NCBI RefSeq assembly: GCF_029218125.1
Contig: NZ_JARFXX010000008.1
Coordinates: forward strand, 30,872-94,871
Origin: Oscillibacter faecalis_A
GTDB taxonomy: Bacteria > Bacillota > Clostridia > Oscillospirales > Oscillospiraceae
Direction of reading: 5' to 3'
DNA: 64,000 nucleotides
The position numbers and the translations under genes are program-made. Of this stretch, positions 40,777-50,127 are shown one piece after another. The notes under the pieces are model-generated. The model was given only the letters and a program-made list of their open reading frames with translations. It did no database searches and was not told where the DNA came from. The stretch's first letter is position 1. Every line of letters begins with the position of its first letter.

Positions 40777-40817
40777 ACCCGGAGTACAGGCCAAAAACGG
40801 CAGTCTGTACTCCGGGT
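40777..40817. other. Perfect 13-bp hairpin after hipBA
   Basis: Arms ACCCGGAGTACAG and CTGTACTCCGGGT, 15-base loop, no T-run directly after. It may be a second terminator, a small RNA stem, or a trace of an inserted repeat. Confidence 0.5.
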
Positions 40818-41203
40818 CCTATTTATTCGGAAGTGGTGCGGTATCGGTCGAACAAGCAACGGATTAGTTTGCGCAAATCCGTTAGGAGCTAAATAATCAA
40901 CCAGCCGAAGAGAAGAATATCGCCAAAAAAGTGCAGCGGATTATTTTGAGAAAAGACAGCGCAGGAATGTGAAGCCAGTGAATTAAAGCATTGAAGGTTA
41001 CAGCCGGATATGATAAACTGTGCTTACCTGCAACTTTTGTTCCGGAGATGCAGGCATACCTGGAAACCGAAACGGATAAAACGGTAAATTTGCATCGGTT
41101 TATATTTCAAAACCGGTTGAGATGAAGGTACAGGAAAAGACGATCATAGGTATAAGATCCGGCGGGAAAGGTACCGAACCTAACAAAAGGCGGGAAATCA
41201 GAT

Positions 41204-42058
41204 ATGAAAGAAACGAAAAGGATAGTTAGGGATAGAAGGAAAATGAAAGGAAAAAGAGTGATTGCAGGCATTCTGCTTGCTGGAATTTTAGCAGTCACCC
41301 TGGCAGGGTGCAAAAACACAGATAACACGAAAGAAGAACCAGAAAAGCCTGTTATCACCCTTGGCAGCGATAACTATCCACCATACAATTATCTGAATGA
41401 GGATGGTGTACCGACGGGAATCGATGTAGAACTGGCTACGGAAGCATTCAAAAGAATGGGATATCAGTTGGAGGTTGTCCAGATCAACTGGGAGAAGAAA
41501 GAAGAACTGGTAGAGAGCGGAGAGATTGACTGCATCATGGGATGTTTTTCCATGGAAGGGCGCCTTGATGATTACCGCTGGGCGGGACCATATATAGCAA
41601 GCCGTCAGGTGGTCGCTGTAAATGAGAACAGTGATATCTATAAACTGAGTGACCTGGAGGAACAAAACCTGGCTGTCCAGTCCACAACCAAACCGGAAGG
41701 CATCTTTCTGAACAGGACGGATGAGAGAATCCCAAAGCTGGGGAATCTGATCAGCCTGGGACACAGGGAGCTGATCTATACATTTCTGGGAAAAGGCTAT
41801 GTAGATGCAGTTGCAGCACACGAGGAATCTGTTGTCCAGTATATGAAGGATTATGATGCAAGCTTCCGTATTCTGGAAGAGCCGCTGATGATCACCGGAA
41901 TCGGTGTTGCTTTCGCAAAAGATGATGACAGAGGAATCTGCGAGCAGATGAATCAGACACTGGAAGAAATGCGTCAGGATGGCACATCCCTGAAAATTAT
42001 TGGGAAATATCTGGATGATCCGGAAAAGTATCTGGAGGTGGATGATCTTGGATATTAA
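41204..42058 (+). CDS. Amino-acid-type solute-binding lipoprotein (sensor partner)
   Basis: The protein has 284 residues; an ATG 39 bases downstream (41243) is an alternative start. Lipoprotein signal (GKRVIAGILLAGILAVTLAGC, Cys near residue 36). The mature part is a type II periplasmic-binding fold of the SBP_bac_3 kind: SDNYPPYNYLNEDGVPTGIDVEL, a hinge with GCFSMEGRLDDYRWAGPY, and KGYVDAVAAHEESV. It probably binds an amino acid or similar small ligand. No ABC permease is near; instead its last codons overlap a hybrid histidine kinase gene, so it likely presents ligand to that sensor. A+T-rich compared with flanking genes. Confidence 0.85.
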   Translation: MKETKRIVRDRRKMKGKRVIAGILLAGILAVTLAGCKNTDNTKEEPEKPVITLGSDNYPPYNYLNEDGVPTGIDVELATEAFKRMGYQLEVVQINWEKKEELVESGEIDCIMGCFSMEGRLDDYRWAGPYIASRQVVAVNENSDIYKLSDLEEQNLAVQSTTKPEGIFLNRTDERIPKLGNLISLGHRELIYTFLGKGYVDAVAAHEESVVQYMKDYDASFRILEEPLMITGIGVAFAKDDDRGICEQMNQTLEEMRQDGTSLKIIGKYLDDPEKYLEVDDLGY

Positions 42059-44210
42059 GAGAAAGAAAAAAGAAAAACGAGTCCAGCTGCTCGGCGGTCT
42101 GATTGGAATCTGTGTGGCAGTAATCGCTCTGTTTTATTTTTTCCACGCAGAAAAAGCAGAAGCAGAGGAAAGAATGGTGGAGATTGTAAATTATGTTAAA
42201 GTGCAGTGTTCCACCTGCACCTATTATAATGAATCTTCGGAATCAAAAAGCCTCCTCCGTGCCATTGAAAGTGCCAGACAGATGAGTACAAATATTCACA
42301 TGGAAACAGAAAACGGCGGTCATCTGAGTCGTGAGTTTCTGAAAGAAAACCTGCAGACTCTCTGGGTGGATGGTATCATTGTACTGGATGCAGAAGGAAA
42401 GACCGACTGTGAATACAGCACGGACGAGTCTCTGGCCAATGAGATTACGGAGTATCTGCAAAAAGACATTATTATGGATTTTGCCGGATATGAAGAAAGA
42501 TCTTATTCAGAACGGTTTACCAGGGAAGACGGGTCACATATCGACATTGCAGCCTGTGCCAGAAAAGATGCACCGGGTATCGTTGCAATCTATTATTATG
42601 CATCTCCTGAATTTGCCAGAAATTATACGCTGACGATACAAGGCCTTTTAAATGGCTATAGTACTCAGAAGGATGGAACGATTATTGTTGCAGACGAGGG
42701 AATCGTTGTTGCCAGCAATGATGAGAGCCTGCTGGGGCAGAATACGGCTGACAACGAAGTTGTTCAGGCAATGAAGAGGCATACAGACAGTCAGCACATT
42801 TATCATTTGAAGAATGAAGGAACCGGATGCTACGGAATCATGCTGAGGCAGAGGGATTATTATATTTATGCGTATCTTCCGGATACGGAAGTGTTCCATA
42901 ACCTTCCACTCAATGTGATAAGCGTTATTTTTCTTTATTTCCTGATGTTCAGTATATTTTGGTTCTGGACATACAGAACCAATCTGGCACACCGGAAACA
43001 GGAACTGGAAAAAGATGAAAAATATAAAACAGAACTTCTGATAGCTGCAAAAAAAGCAGAAGCAGCCAATCGGGCGAAGACGGAATTTCTCCAGCGCATG
43101 AGCCATGATATCCGGACTCCGATCAATGGAATCTGCGGTATGCTCAATGTGGCAGACCATTATGCAGACGATATGGAGAAACAGACGGAATGCAGGATAA
43201 AGGTTAAAGAGGCCTCCAATCTGTTGCTGGAATTGGTAAATGATGTCCTGGATATGAGCAAGCTGGAGTCTGATGAAATCGTTCTGGAAGAGAGCCCGTT
43301 TAATCTGAGTAAAATCGCTAAAGAAGCGCTTGTTGTGATCGAACAGATTGCGGCAGAACAGAATATCCGGATCGTGTGGGAGAAGAAAGAAATCATACAC
43401 CGGGATCTGATTGGAAGCTCAGAGTATGTGAAACGCGTGATGATGAATATCCTGTCGAATGCGGTGAAATATAACAGAGCAAACGGATCTATTTACATCA
43501 GCTGCACGGAGATTCCATCCGAACAGCCGGGAATGACGACGATGGAATTTATTTGCCGGGATACAGGAATCGGAATGACTGAGGAGTTCCAGAAACATAT
43601 TTTTGAACCATTTGCACAGGAACATGAAGGAAGCCGTACAAAATTTGCCGGAACAGGACTGGGAATGGCTATTTCAAGGAAACTGGTCGAGAAAATGGGT
43701 GGGACCATTACCTTTGAAAGCGAAAAAGGCGTAGGGACGACATTTGTGATCCGGGTTCCGTTCAAAATAGATCTGGATGCGGATAAACGGGAAGAACAGA
43801 AGGATGTATCAGAAAAATCCATAAAGGGACTTCATATTCTTCTGGCAGAAGATAATGAACTGAATATGGAAATCGCAGAATTTATGCTTCAGAGTGCAGG
43901 GGCTGAGGTGACAAAAGCATGGAATGGTCAGGAAACTGTTGAGCTATTCAGAAATAGTGAACCTGGTGAATTTGACGTCATTCTTATGGACATTATGATG
44001 CCAGTCACGAATGGTTATGAAGCCACGAAGATGATCCGTTCTCTGGACAGAGAGGATGCAAAGACAATACCGATCATTGCAATGACAGCAAATGCGTTCA
44101 CGGAGGACAGACTGAGAGCGAAAGAAGCAGGAATGGATGATCATGTTGCTAAGCCTGTTGATGTGAACTTACTGATAAAAGTAATTCGTAAATCAGTGGA
44201 AGATAATTGA
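42042..44210 (+). CDS. Hybrid sensor histidine kinase with receiver (HK1)
   Basis: About 722 residues from ATG 42042 inside the end of the binding-protein gene. TTG 42048 has the better spacing to GGAGG and may be the real start. TM1 about 17-37 and TM2 about 292-314 enclose a sensory region (about 38-290) with a CSTC pair. HisKA follows with the phosphoacceptor in MSHDIRTPIN (about 355), then ATPase N box (ILSNAVKYN), G1 and G2 boxes (DTGIGM, GTGLGMAISRKLV). A receiver ends the protein (LLAEDNELNME, VILMDIMMP with Asp about 648, KPVDV). The receiver can pass phosphate to the separate HPt gene that follows. Confidence 0.9.
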   Translation: MILDIKRKKKEKRVQLLGGLIGICVAVIALFYFFHAEKAEAEERMVEIVNYVKVQCSTCTYYNESSESKSLLRAIESARQMSTNIHMETENGGHLSREFLKENLQTLWVDGIIVLDAEGKTDCEYSTDESLANEITEYLQKDIIMDFAGYEERSYSERFTREDGSHIDIAACARKDAPGIVAIYYYASPEFARNYTLTIQGLLNGYSTQKDGTIIVADEGIVVASNDESLLGQNTADNEVVQAMKRHTDSQHIYHLKNEGTGCYGIMLRQRDYYIYAYLPDTEVFHNLPLNVISVIFLYFLMFSIFWFWTYRTNLAHRKQELEKDEKYKTELLIAAKKAEAANRAKTEFLQRMSHDIRTPINGICGMLNVADHYADDMEKQTECRIKVKEASNLLLELVNDVLDMSKLESDEIVLEESPFNLSKIAKEALVVIEQIAAEQNIRIVWEKKEIIHRDLIGSSEYVKRVMMNILSNAVKYNRANGSIYISCTEIPSEQPGMTTMEFICRDTGIGMTEEFQKHIFEPFAQEHEGSRTKFAGTGLGMAISRKLVEKMGGTITFESEKGVGTTFVIRVPFKIDLDADKREEQKDVSEKSIKGLHILLAEDNELNMEIAEFMLQSAGAEVTKAWNGQETVELFRNSEPGEFDVILMDIMMPVTNGYEATKMIRSLDREDAKTIPIIAMTANAFTEDRLRAKEAGMDDHVAKPVDVNLLIKVIRKSVEDN

Positions 44211-44257
44211 AAGGGCATGTCCTATAAGCGGTGAAATATAGACAGGAGGGCGGAAAT

Positions 44258-44614
44258 ATGACAATGCGGGAATGCTATGAAGCGATCGGAGGAAACTATG
44301 AAGATGTCTTAGGACGCCTTCGCAGCGAAGCTCTGATCCGGAAATTTACATTAAAGTTTCTGGAAGATCAGAGTTATCCACAGTTAAAACAGGCCTTGAA
44401 CGATAAGAATTATGAAGATGCTTTCCGCAGTGCACACACACTGAAAGGGGTGTGTCAGAATCTTTCCTTTGACCGTCTGTGTGAGGTTAGTCATGAATTG
44501 ACAGAACTTTTGAGGGATAGAACCGGAGAGCAGCCGGGGATACCGGAAGCAATGGAAAAAGTAACAGAAGTATATGAGATGACGATGGAAGAAATAAAGA
44601 AGATGTCACATTAA
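44258..44614 (+). CDS. HPt phosphotransfer protein
   Basis: The protein has 118 residues from ATG 44258 behind GGAGGGCGG. It is a single HPt four-helix bundle with the phosphoacceptor His in AHTLKGVCQNLSF (about residue 60). It follows the HK1 gene by 47 bases and was presumably the relay link from the HK1 receiver to the response regulator, now broken, encoded next. It might also serve the second hybrid kinase downstream. Confidence 0.85.
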   Translation: MTMRECYEAIGGNYEDVLGRLRSEALIRKFTLKFLEDQSYPQLKQALNDKNYEDAFRSAHTLKGVCQNLSFDRLCEVSHELTELLRDRTGEQPGIPEAMEKVTEVYEMTMEEIKKMSH

Positions 44615-44695
44615 GCAATGCGGCATGACTTGCTGTCTTTGACCAGGTGTTTGGAGCATCAGAAAACCTACACGGATGAAGGGGAATAAAAAGAT

Positions 44696-44960
44696 ATGGA
44701 GAAAAACAAAAAATCCTGATGGTAGATGATGCAGAATTCAACAGGAATATGTTGAAGGAGATTCTCGGAGAAACTTACCATTATCTGGAAGCTGAAAATG
44801 GAAATCAGGCGATCCAGATGATAGAGATAATTCAGGGATCGATCTGATGCTTTTGGACATCAATATGCCACAGATGAATGGCTTTGAAGTCTTGGAAATA
44901 ATGAAAAAAGGCCAAAGAAGAATGGATACGTCGGAATCATTGGATATTTTGATGTTGTAA
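44696..44960 (+). pseudogene. Decayed response regulator
   Basis: Receiver-domain pieces are visible in shifting frames: KQKILMVDDAEFNRNMLKEIL (from about 44,704), AENGNQAIQMIE, then after a frame change DLMLLDINMPQMNGFEVLEIMKK (about 44,841-44,910), then a third frame to the end. The ATG at 44,696 is out of frame with the first piece, and a stop ends that frame at about 44,847. The output domain is missing. So the phosphorelay from HK1 to HPt has lost its own response regulator at this locus. Confidence 0.8.
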
Positions 44961-44999
44961 AGCAGAAAAATACAGAGGGAACTCAGAGGGGGAGTCCTG

Positions 45000-46850
45000 A
45001 TGAAAAAGAGAAAATGGAACAGAGCTTTGTCGATGGTTCTGGCGATGGTGACAGTTATATCACTTTTGTCAGGCTGCGGCGAGAAGAGCGCGGAAAAAGA
45101 AGACGCAGAAACGATCACGGTGTATTTATGGACCACAAGCCTGTATGAAAAATATGCGCCATACATCCAGGAACAGCTTCCGGATATCAATATTGAATTT
45201 GTTGTGGGCAATAATGATCTGGATTTCTACAGGTTCCTTCAGGAAAATGGCGGATTGCCGGATATTATAACCTGCTGCCGTTTTTCCCTGCATGATGCAA
45301 GGCCCCTGAAAGACAGTCTGATGGACCTTTCCACAACCAATGCGGCAGGCGCCGTCTATGATACATACCTCAGCAGCTTTATGAATGAGGACGGAAGCGT
45401 AAACTGGCTTCCGGTGTGTGCGGATGCCCATGGTTTTGTGGTGAATAAAGACCTTTTTGAGCAATATGCTATCCCGCTGCCCACAGATTACGAGAGCTTT
45501 GTCTCTGCCTGCCAGACATTTGACAAAGAGGGGATCCGTGGGTTTACGGCAGACTATTATTATGATTATACCTGCATGGAAACCCTGCAGGGTCTGTCTG
45601 CCGCAGAGCTGTCTTCCGTAGAGGGACGCAAGTGGCGTACCACCTACAGTGACCCGGGTAATACAGAGCAAGAAGGCCTGGACAGTGAAGTCTGGCCGCA
45701 GGCGTTTGAACGTATGGAGCAGTTCATTCAGGATACGGGGCTTAGTCAGGATGATCTGGATATGAATTATGATGATATCGTTGAGATGTTTCAAAGCGGC
45801 AGGCTTGCCATGTACTTTGGCACCTCTGCCGGTGTAACAATGTTTCAGGCTCAGGGTATCAACACAACGTTTCTTCCCTTCTTTCAGGAGAACGGTGAAA
45901 AGTGGATCATGACTACGCCATATTTCCAGGTGGCTTTAAACCGCGATCTGACACAGGATGAGACACGCCGCAAGAAAGCGATGAAGGTGCTGAACACAAT
46001 GCTTTCAGAGGATGCGCAGAAGCGGATCATTAGCGATGGCCAGGATCTGTTGAGCTACAGTCAGGATGTGGAGTTCCATTTTACGGAATATATGGAAGAT
46101 GTGAAGCCTGTGGTCGAAGGAAATCATATGTATATCCGCATTGCGTCCAATGACTTTTTCTCTGTCTCCAAAGATGTGGTTTCTAAGATGATCGCGGGAG
46201 AATACAATGCAGCGCAGGCCTATCGGTCGTTTAATGCTCAGCTTCTTGCGGAGGGATCCACTGCTGAGAACGTAGTATTGGATTCACAGAAGTCTTATTC
46301 CAACCGTTTCCACAGCAGCGGAGGAAATGCGGCATATTCTGTTATGGCAAACACTCTGCGCGGCCTCTATGGGACGGATGTACTGCTCGCAACCGGAAAC
46401 AGCTTTACAGGAAACGTGCTGAAAGCCGGTTATACAGAAAAAATGGCAGGGGACATGATCATGCCAAATGGTCTTTCGGCTTACAGCAGTAAGATGAGCG
46501 GTGCTGAACTGAAAGAGACAGTTAAAAACTTTGTAGAAGGCTATGAGGGAGGCTTTGTTCCCTTTAACCGCGGCTCTCTGCCGGTGGTCAGCGGTATTTC
46601 TGTGGAAATTAAGGAGACAGAGGACGGTTACTCATTGAGCAGCGTTACAAAGGACGGAAAACAAATTCGGGACGAGGATACGTTCACGGTAACCTGTCTT
46701 GCGCTGCCAAAACACATGGAGGCTTATCCGGCGGATGGGAATATTGTGTTTGATGGAGGAGACACCACTGTGAAAAACACCTGGACAGGGTATATTTCAG
46801 ACGGGGATGCCATTCTTGCAGAGCCTGAAGCTTACATGGCTCTGAGGTGA
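45000..46850 (+). CDS. Solute-binding lipoprotein fused to a 5'-nucleotidase C-like domain
   Basis: The protein has 616 residues, with GGGGGAG before the ATG. Lipoprotein signal with lipobox LLSGC (Cys about 26). Residues about 38-415 are a sugar-type extracellular binding domain (TITVYLWTTSLYEKYAP, GFVVNKDLFEQYAIPLPTDYESF, RLAMYFGTSAGV, ending in a QRIISDGQDLL-like region). Residues about 425-600 resemble the C-terminal domain of 5'-nucleotidases (NTLRGLYGTDVLLATGNSF, GGFVPFNRGSLPVVSGI). No catalytic metallo-domain is present, so this is a ligand-binding fusion. It overlaps the start of HK2 and probably acts as its extracellular ligand sensor. Confidence 0.75.
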   Translation: MKKRKWNRALSMVLAMVTVISLLSGCGEKSAEKEDAETITVYLWTTSLYEKYAPYIQEQLPDINIEFVVGNNDLDFYRFLQENGGLPDIITCCRFSLHDARPLKDSLMDLSTTNAAGAVYDTYLSSFMNEDGSVNWLPVCADAHGFVVNKDLFEQYAIPLPTDYESFVSACQTFDKEGIRGFTADYYYDYTCMETLQGLSAAELSSVEGRKWRTTYSDPGNTEQEGLDSEVWPQAFERMEQFIQDTGLSQDDLDMNYDDIVEMFQSGRLAMYFGTSAGVTMFQAQGINTTFLPFFQENGEKWIMTTPYFQVALNRDLTQDETRRKKAMKVLNTMLSEDAQKRIISDGQDLLSYSQDVEFHFTEYMEDVKPVVEGNHMYIRIASNDFFSVSKDVVSKMIAGEYNAAQAYRSFNAQLLAEGSTAENVVLDSQKSYSNRFHSSGGNAAYSVMANTLRGLYGTDVLLATGNSFTGNVLKAGYTEKMAGDMIMPNGLSAYSSKMSGAELKETVKNFVEGYEGGFVPFNRGSLPVVSGISVEIKETEDGYSLSSVTKDGKQIRDEDTFTVTCLALPKHMEAYPADGNIVFDGGDTTVKNTWTGYISDGDAILAEPEAYMALR

Positions 46851-46855
46851 GAAGA

Positions 46856-49804
46856 ATGGACATTAAGAATCATGATACAGATGGAAAGAAGCCTGTCAGA
46901 AGAAAGCAAGTAAAGGCAGCTATCCTTATAGCTGTTTTGGTTGGAATCGTTTTGATGGTTTTCCAATATTTTAGATTTGTGTCGAAAACTATTTATGAGG
47001 AAAGCGTTTCCCATCTGACGGAAGTTTTTCATCAGTCCGGTAACCTGATGAGAGAGCTGGCAGATAAGAACCTGACATATCTTCATCTGTGGGGAGAGAG
47101 TCTGCAGAATATTTCCAACGAAGACGAAATTTGTGACTATATAAAGAAAGCACAGGAAGATGCAGGCTTTTTAGAGTTCTTTTTTCTGTCAGCCGACGGG
47201 GACTACAAGATGGTGACAGGGGAAACGGGGTACCTTGGATTGCAGGGAAATATTGAAGAGGAGATCCGGCAGGGGAATGATGTGATAGCGAATGCGGCAG
47301 TTCCGGGGAAATCTCAGCTGCTTGTTTTTGCTACGCCCAGGGCCCATGGAATTTATCAGGGATTTGAATATGATGCCATTGCCATTGCGTATGAAAACTC
47401 TGATGTCGTAGCCCTGCTGGATATTTCTGCGTTCAATGGAAATACCCAGAGTTTTATTATTTATCCGGATGGCCGTGTTGTGGTCGATCATTCTTCTGAG
47501 ACATGGGGGAAGGTGTATAATTTCTTCAGTGTTCTGCGAGAGAATTCCGATCTGTCTGAAAAAGAGCTCAACGAGCTTTCAGAGAAGTTTAAAGCAGGAT
47601 ATACCGATGCGATGATGGTCAACCTGGACGGAAGAAACTATTATCTGGTCTATGAAAAAGCGGACATTCAGGATTGGGTATTTCTGGGACTTGTACAGGA
47701 GGATATTGTCAATGCCAGTATGAACGGTCTGCTGCGCAGTACGATGCTTCTTGTTGGTGCGGTCGTGTTCTGTATTGCTGCCTTTTTTATTGGCCTTATT
47801 ATTCAAAAAAGCAGGGCAAGTCTTAGAAGAAAGGATACGGAGATCCTGTATCGGGATGAGCTGTTTCAAAAGCTTTCAATGAACGTGGATGACGTCTTCC
47901 TGATGCTGGATGAAAAAACATATCAGGCAAATTACATCAGCCCAAATGTGGAAAAGCTGCTGGGTATTACGGTAGAACAGATTCGTAAAGACATTTATAT
48001 TCTGGAAAAACTGCATCCGGAGGAACAGGAAGAGCCGGAGAAAAATTATCTGGATGGGATCCAGACCTCGGAACAGCGGGAATGGGATTTTGAATGTGTT
48101 CATCAGCAAACAGGAGAACGGCGCTGGTTTCATATTGTGGCAATGGGCAGCGAGGTGGACCGGAAAAAGAAATATATTCTGGTTATGTCGGACCGTACCT
48201 CTGACAGGAAAATGAATCAGGCCCTTTCTGAGGCAGTGCGTGCAGCGGAGACAGCAAACAGGGCAAAGAGTACGTTCCTTTCCAATATGTCTCACGATAT
48301 CCGCACACCAATGAATGCGATCATCGGCTTTACTACACTGGCTGTCAATAATATTGATGATAAGAAAAGAGTGCGGGATTATCTGAGCAAGATCCTTTTC
48401 TCCAGCAACCATCTGCTCTCACTGATCAACGATATCCTGGATATGAGCCGGATTGAGAGCGGAAAGATCCATCTGGAAGAAACAGAGGTCAGTCTGTCGG
48501 GTGTACTTCATGACCTGAAGACGATTATCAGCGGGCAGATCCATGCAAAGCAGCTGGAACTCTATATAGATGCTATGGATGTGACGAATGAGGACGTCTA
48601 TTGTGACAAGACGCGTCTGAATCAGGTGTTGTTGAATCTTTTGTCCAATGCAGTCAAGTTTACACCTGCAGGAGGTACCGTTTCTGTTCGGCTGAAACAG
48701 TTCCCGGGGACAACAAAAGGCAGTGGACTGTACGAGATCCGGGTAAAGGACAACGGAATCGGCATGAGTCAGGAATTTGTACAGAAGATCTTTTCTCCTT
48801 TTGAGAGGGAGCGGACTTCCACAGTCAGCAGAACCCAGGGAACAGGGCTTGGCATGGCCATTACCAAGAATATTGTGGATTTGATGGGCGGAAGCATTGA
48901 GGTCCAGACAGAACAGGGCAAAGGGACTGAATTTATTGTTCGTCTGCCATTTCGGATTCAGCCTGGACACCACCGCATAGAGAAGATCACAGAGCTGGAG
49001 GGTCTGAAGGCGTTGGTTGTAGATGATGACTTCAATACCTGTGACAGTGTGACAAAAATGCTTGTGAGAGTTGGGATGCGCTCGGAATGGACCCTTTCCG
49101 GCAAGGAGGCTGTTCTCCGCGCACGTCAGTCGGTGGAACTGGGAGACGCGTTCCATGCTTATATCATCGACTGGCGTCTGCCGGACATGAATGGTATCGA
49201 GGTTACCCGGCAGATCCGCAGCCTCGGTGATGATACGCCGATCATTATCCTGACGGCATATGACTGGTCAGATATCGAAGTGGAAGCCAGAGCGGCCGGA
49301 GTGACTGCGTTCTGTGCAAAACCAATGTTCATGTCAGATATCAGAGATACCTTGATGACTGCTATCGGCCAGAAACAGGCAGAGGCAGAGGCTGCAATCC
49401 TTCCGGCAGCAGGTTTGGATTTCAAGGGCAGATGTATCCTGCTTGTGGAAGACAATGAACTGAACAGTGAAATTGCAGTGGAGATCCTCAATGAATATGG
49501 TTTCCTGGTTGACACTGCCAAAAACGGAGCAGAGGCAGTGGAGAAAGTTAAGAATTCAAAGCCGGGAAATTATGATCTGGTGCTGATGGATGTGCAGATG
49601 CCTGTAATGAATGGATATGAGGCCACTAAACAGATCCGTGCTCTGGCGGATCCGGGCCTGGCTGGAATCACCATTCTTGCCATGACTGCCAATGCTTTTG
49701 ATGAGGATAGAAAGAAAGCTCTGGAATGCGGTATGGATGGATTCTTATCCAAGCCAATCGTTATTGAGGAACTGGTTGGCATCTTGCAGAAGAACCTGGA
49801 TTAA
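46856..49804 (+). CDS. Hybrid sensor kinase with PAS and two receivers (HK2)
   Basis: About 982 residues from ATG 46856; GAGGTG overlaps the previous stop. TM1 about 20-42, extracellular Cache-like sensory part about 45-290, TM2 about 295-318. A PAS domain follows (about 345-450: DVFLMLDEKTYQANYISPNVEKLL), then HisKA with His in MSHDIRTPMN (about 479), and ATPase boxes (NLLSNAVKF, DNGIGMSQ, GTGLGMAITKNIV). Receiver 1 has Asp in YIIDWRLPDMNG (about 771), receiver 2 in LVLMDVQMPVMNG (about 910). All phosphorylation residues are intact. No HPt is fused; the small HPt at 44,258 is the likely relay partner. A+T-rich codon use suggests import from a Lachnospiraceae-like donor. Confidence 0.9.
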   Translation: MDIKNHDTDGKKPVRRKQVKAAILIAVLVGIVLMVFQYFRFVSKTIYEESVSHLTEVFHQSGNLMRELADKNLTYLHLWGESLQNISNEDEICDYIKKAQEDAGFLEFFFLSADGDYKMVTGETGYLGLQGNIEEEIRQGNDVIANAAVPGKSQLLVFATPRAHGIYQGFEYDAIAIAYENSDVVALLDISAFNGNTQSFIIYPDGRVVVDHSSETWGKVYNFFSVLRENSDLSEKELNELSEKFKAGYTDAMMVNLDGRNYYLVYEKADIQDWVFLGLVQEDIVNASMNGLLRSTMLLVGAVVFCIAAFFIGLIIQKSRASLRRKDTEILYRDELFQKLSMNVDDVFLMLDEKTYQANYISPNVEKLLGITVEQIRKDIYILEKLHPEEQEEPEKNYLDGIQTSEQREWDFECVHQQTGERRWFHIVAMGSEVDRKKKYILVMSDRTSDRKMNQALSEAVRAAETANRAKSTFLSNMSHDIRTPMNAIIGFTTLAVNNIDDKKRVRDYLSKILFSSNHLLSLINDILDMSRIESGKIHLEETEVSLSGVLHDLKTIISGQIHAKQLELYIDAMDVTNEDVYCDKTRLNQVLLNLLSNAVKFTPAGGTVSVRLKQFPGTTKGSGLYEIRVKDNGIGMSQEFVQKIFSPFERERTSTVSRTQGTGLGMAITKNIVDLMGGSIEVQTEQGKGTEFIVRLPFRIQPGHHRIEKITELEGLKALVVDDDFNTCDSVTKMLVRVGMRSEWTLSGKEAVLRARQSVELGDAFHAYIIDWRLPDMNGIEVTRQIRSLGDDTPIIILTAYDWSDIEVEARAAGVTAFCAKPMFMSDIRDTLMTAIGQKQAEAEAAILPAAGLDFKGRCILLVEDNELNSEIAVEILNEYGFLVDTAKNGAEAVEKVKNSKPGNYDLVLMDVQMPVMNGYEATKQIRALADPGLAGITILAMTANAFDEDRKKALECGMDGFLSKPIVIEELVGILQKNLD

Positions 49805-49810
49805 GGGCGA

Positions 49811-49842
49811 ATGCATATCGGCAAGGTAGTCTGCATACAATG
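49811..49842. repeat. 32-base repeat, copy after HK2
   Basis: Matches 38897-38928 with four differences. An open frame of 53 codons begins at its ATG (MHIGKVVCIQCSDC and so on to 49,975) but the ribosome binding site is poor and I do not call it a gene. Confidence 0.45.
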
Positions 49843-50091
49843 TTCCGATTGTCCATCACCATGGGCAATCGATAGCGAAAAAATATGGCTGAAACAGCCA
49901 AAAGCCGCTTCAGCTCTCGATTTTTCCTATTTTCAGCATATATCTAAATTGGTCACACATGGCAGAAAGTCCTGATTTCGTGAGAAATCAGGACTTTTCC
50001 TGCATTTTTGCGCCTGATAACTTGCTCGCTGTTTTTTCTGACCCAACCGCTGACCCAAGGTCCCAAACGGGAGAGGGCTGGAAAGCACCGG

Positions 50092-50127
50092 ACAGGGCCA
50101 GACAGGATTTTTCCTGTCCGGCCCTGT
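50092..50127. terminator. Terminator-like hairpin behind integrase D
   Basis: Arms ACAGGGCCAGACAGGA and TCCTGTCCGGCCCTGT (one wobble) with a loop of four T. It lies 16 bases after the integrase stop. On the minus strand the loop is A-rich and no long T-run follows, so it may act more as an RNA-stabilising end. Confidence 0.55.

Larger units (their letters stand above)
40628..41203. other. Decayed region between hipBA and the sensory cluster
   Basis: No intact gene is supported. After the two hairpins, short frames look like coding remnants: about 40,890-40,970 (ending RKDSAGM-stop) and 40,991-41,125 (a TTG start, 44 codons, containing GYDKLCLPATFVPEM and YLETETDKTVNLHRF). None has a good ribosome binding site. 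The sensory operon begins behind GGCGGGAAATC at 41,204 with no strong promoter in view. Confidence 0.5.

Noticed and set aside
49811..49975. 53-codon frame with CIQCSDC motif
   Set aside because: Spacing of the only ribosome-binding-like sequence to the ATG is too short and the frame runs into an integrase-side terminator hairpin.
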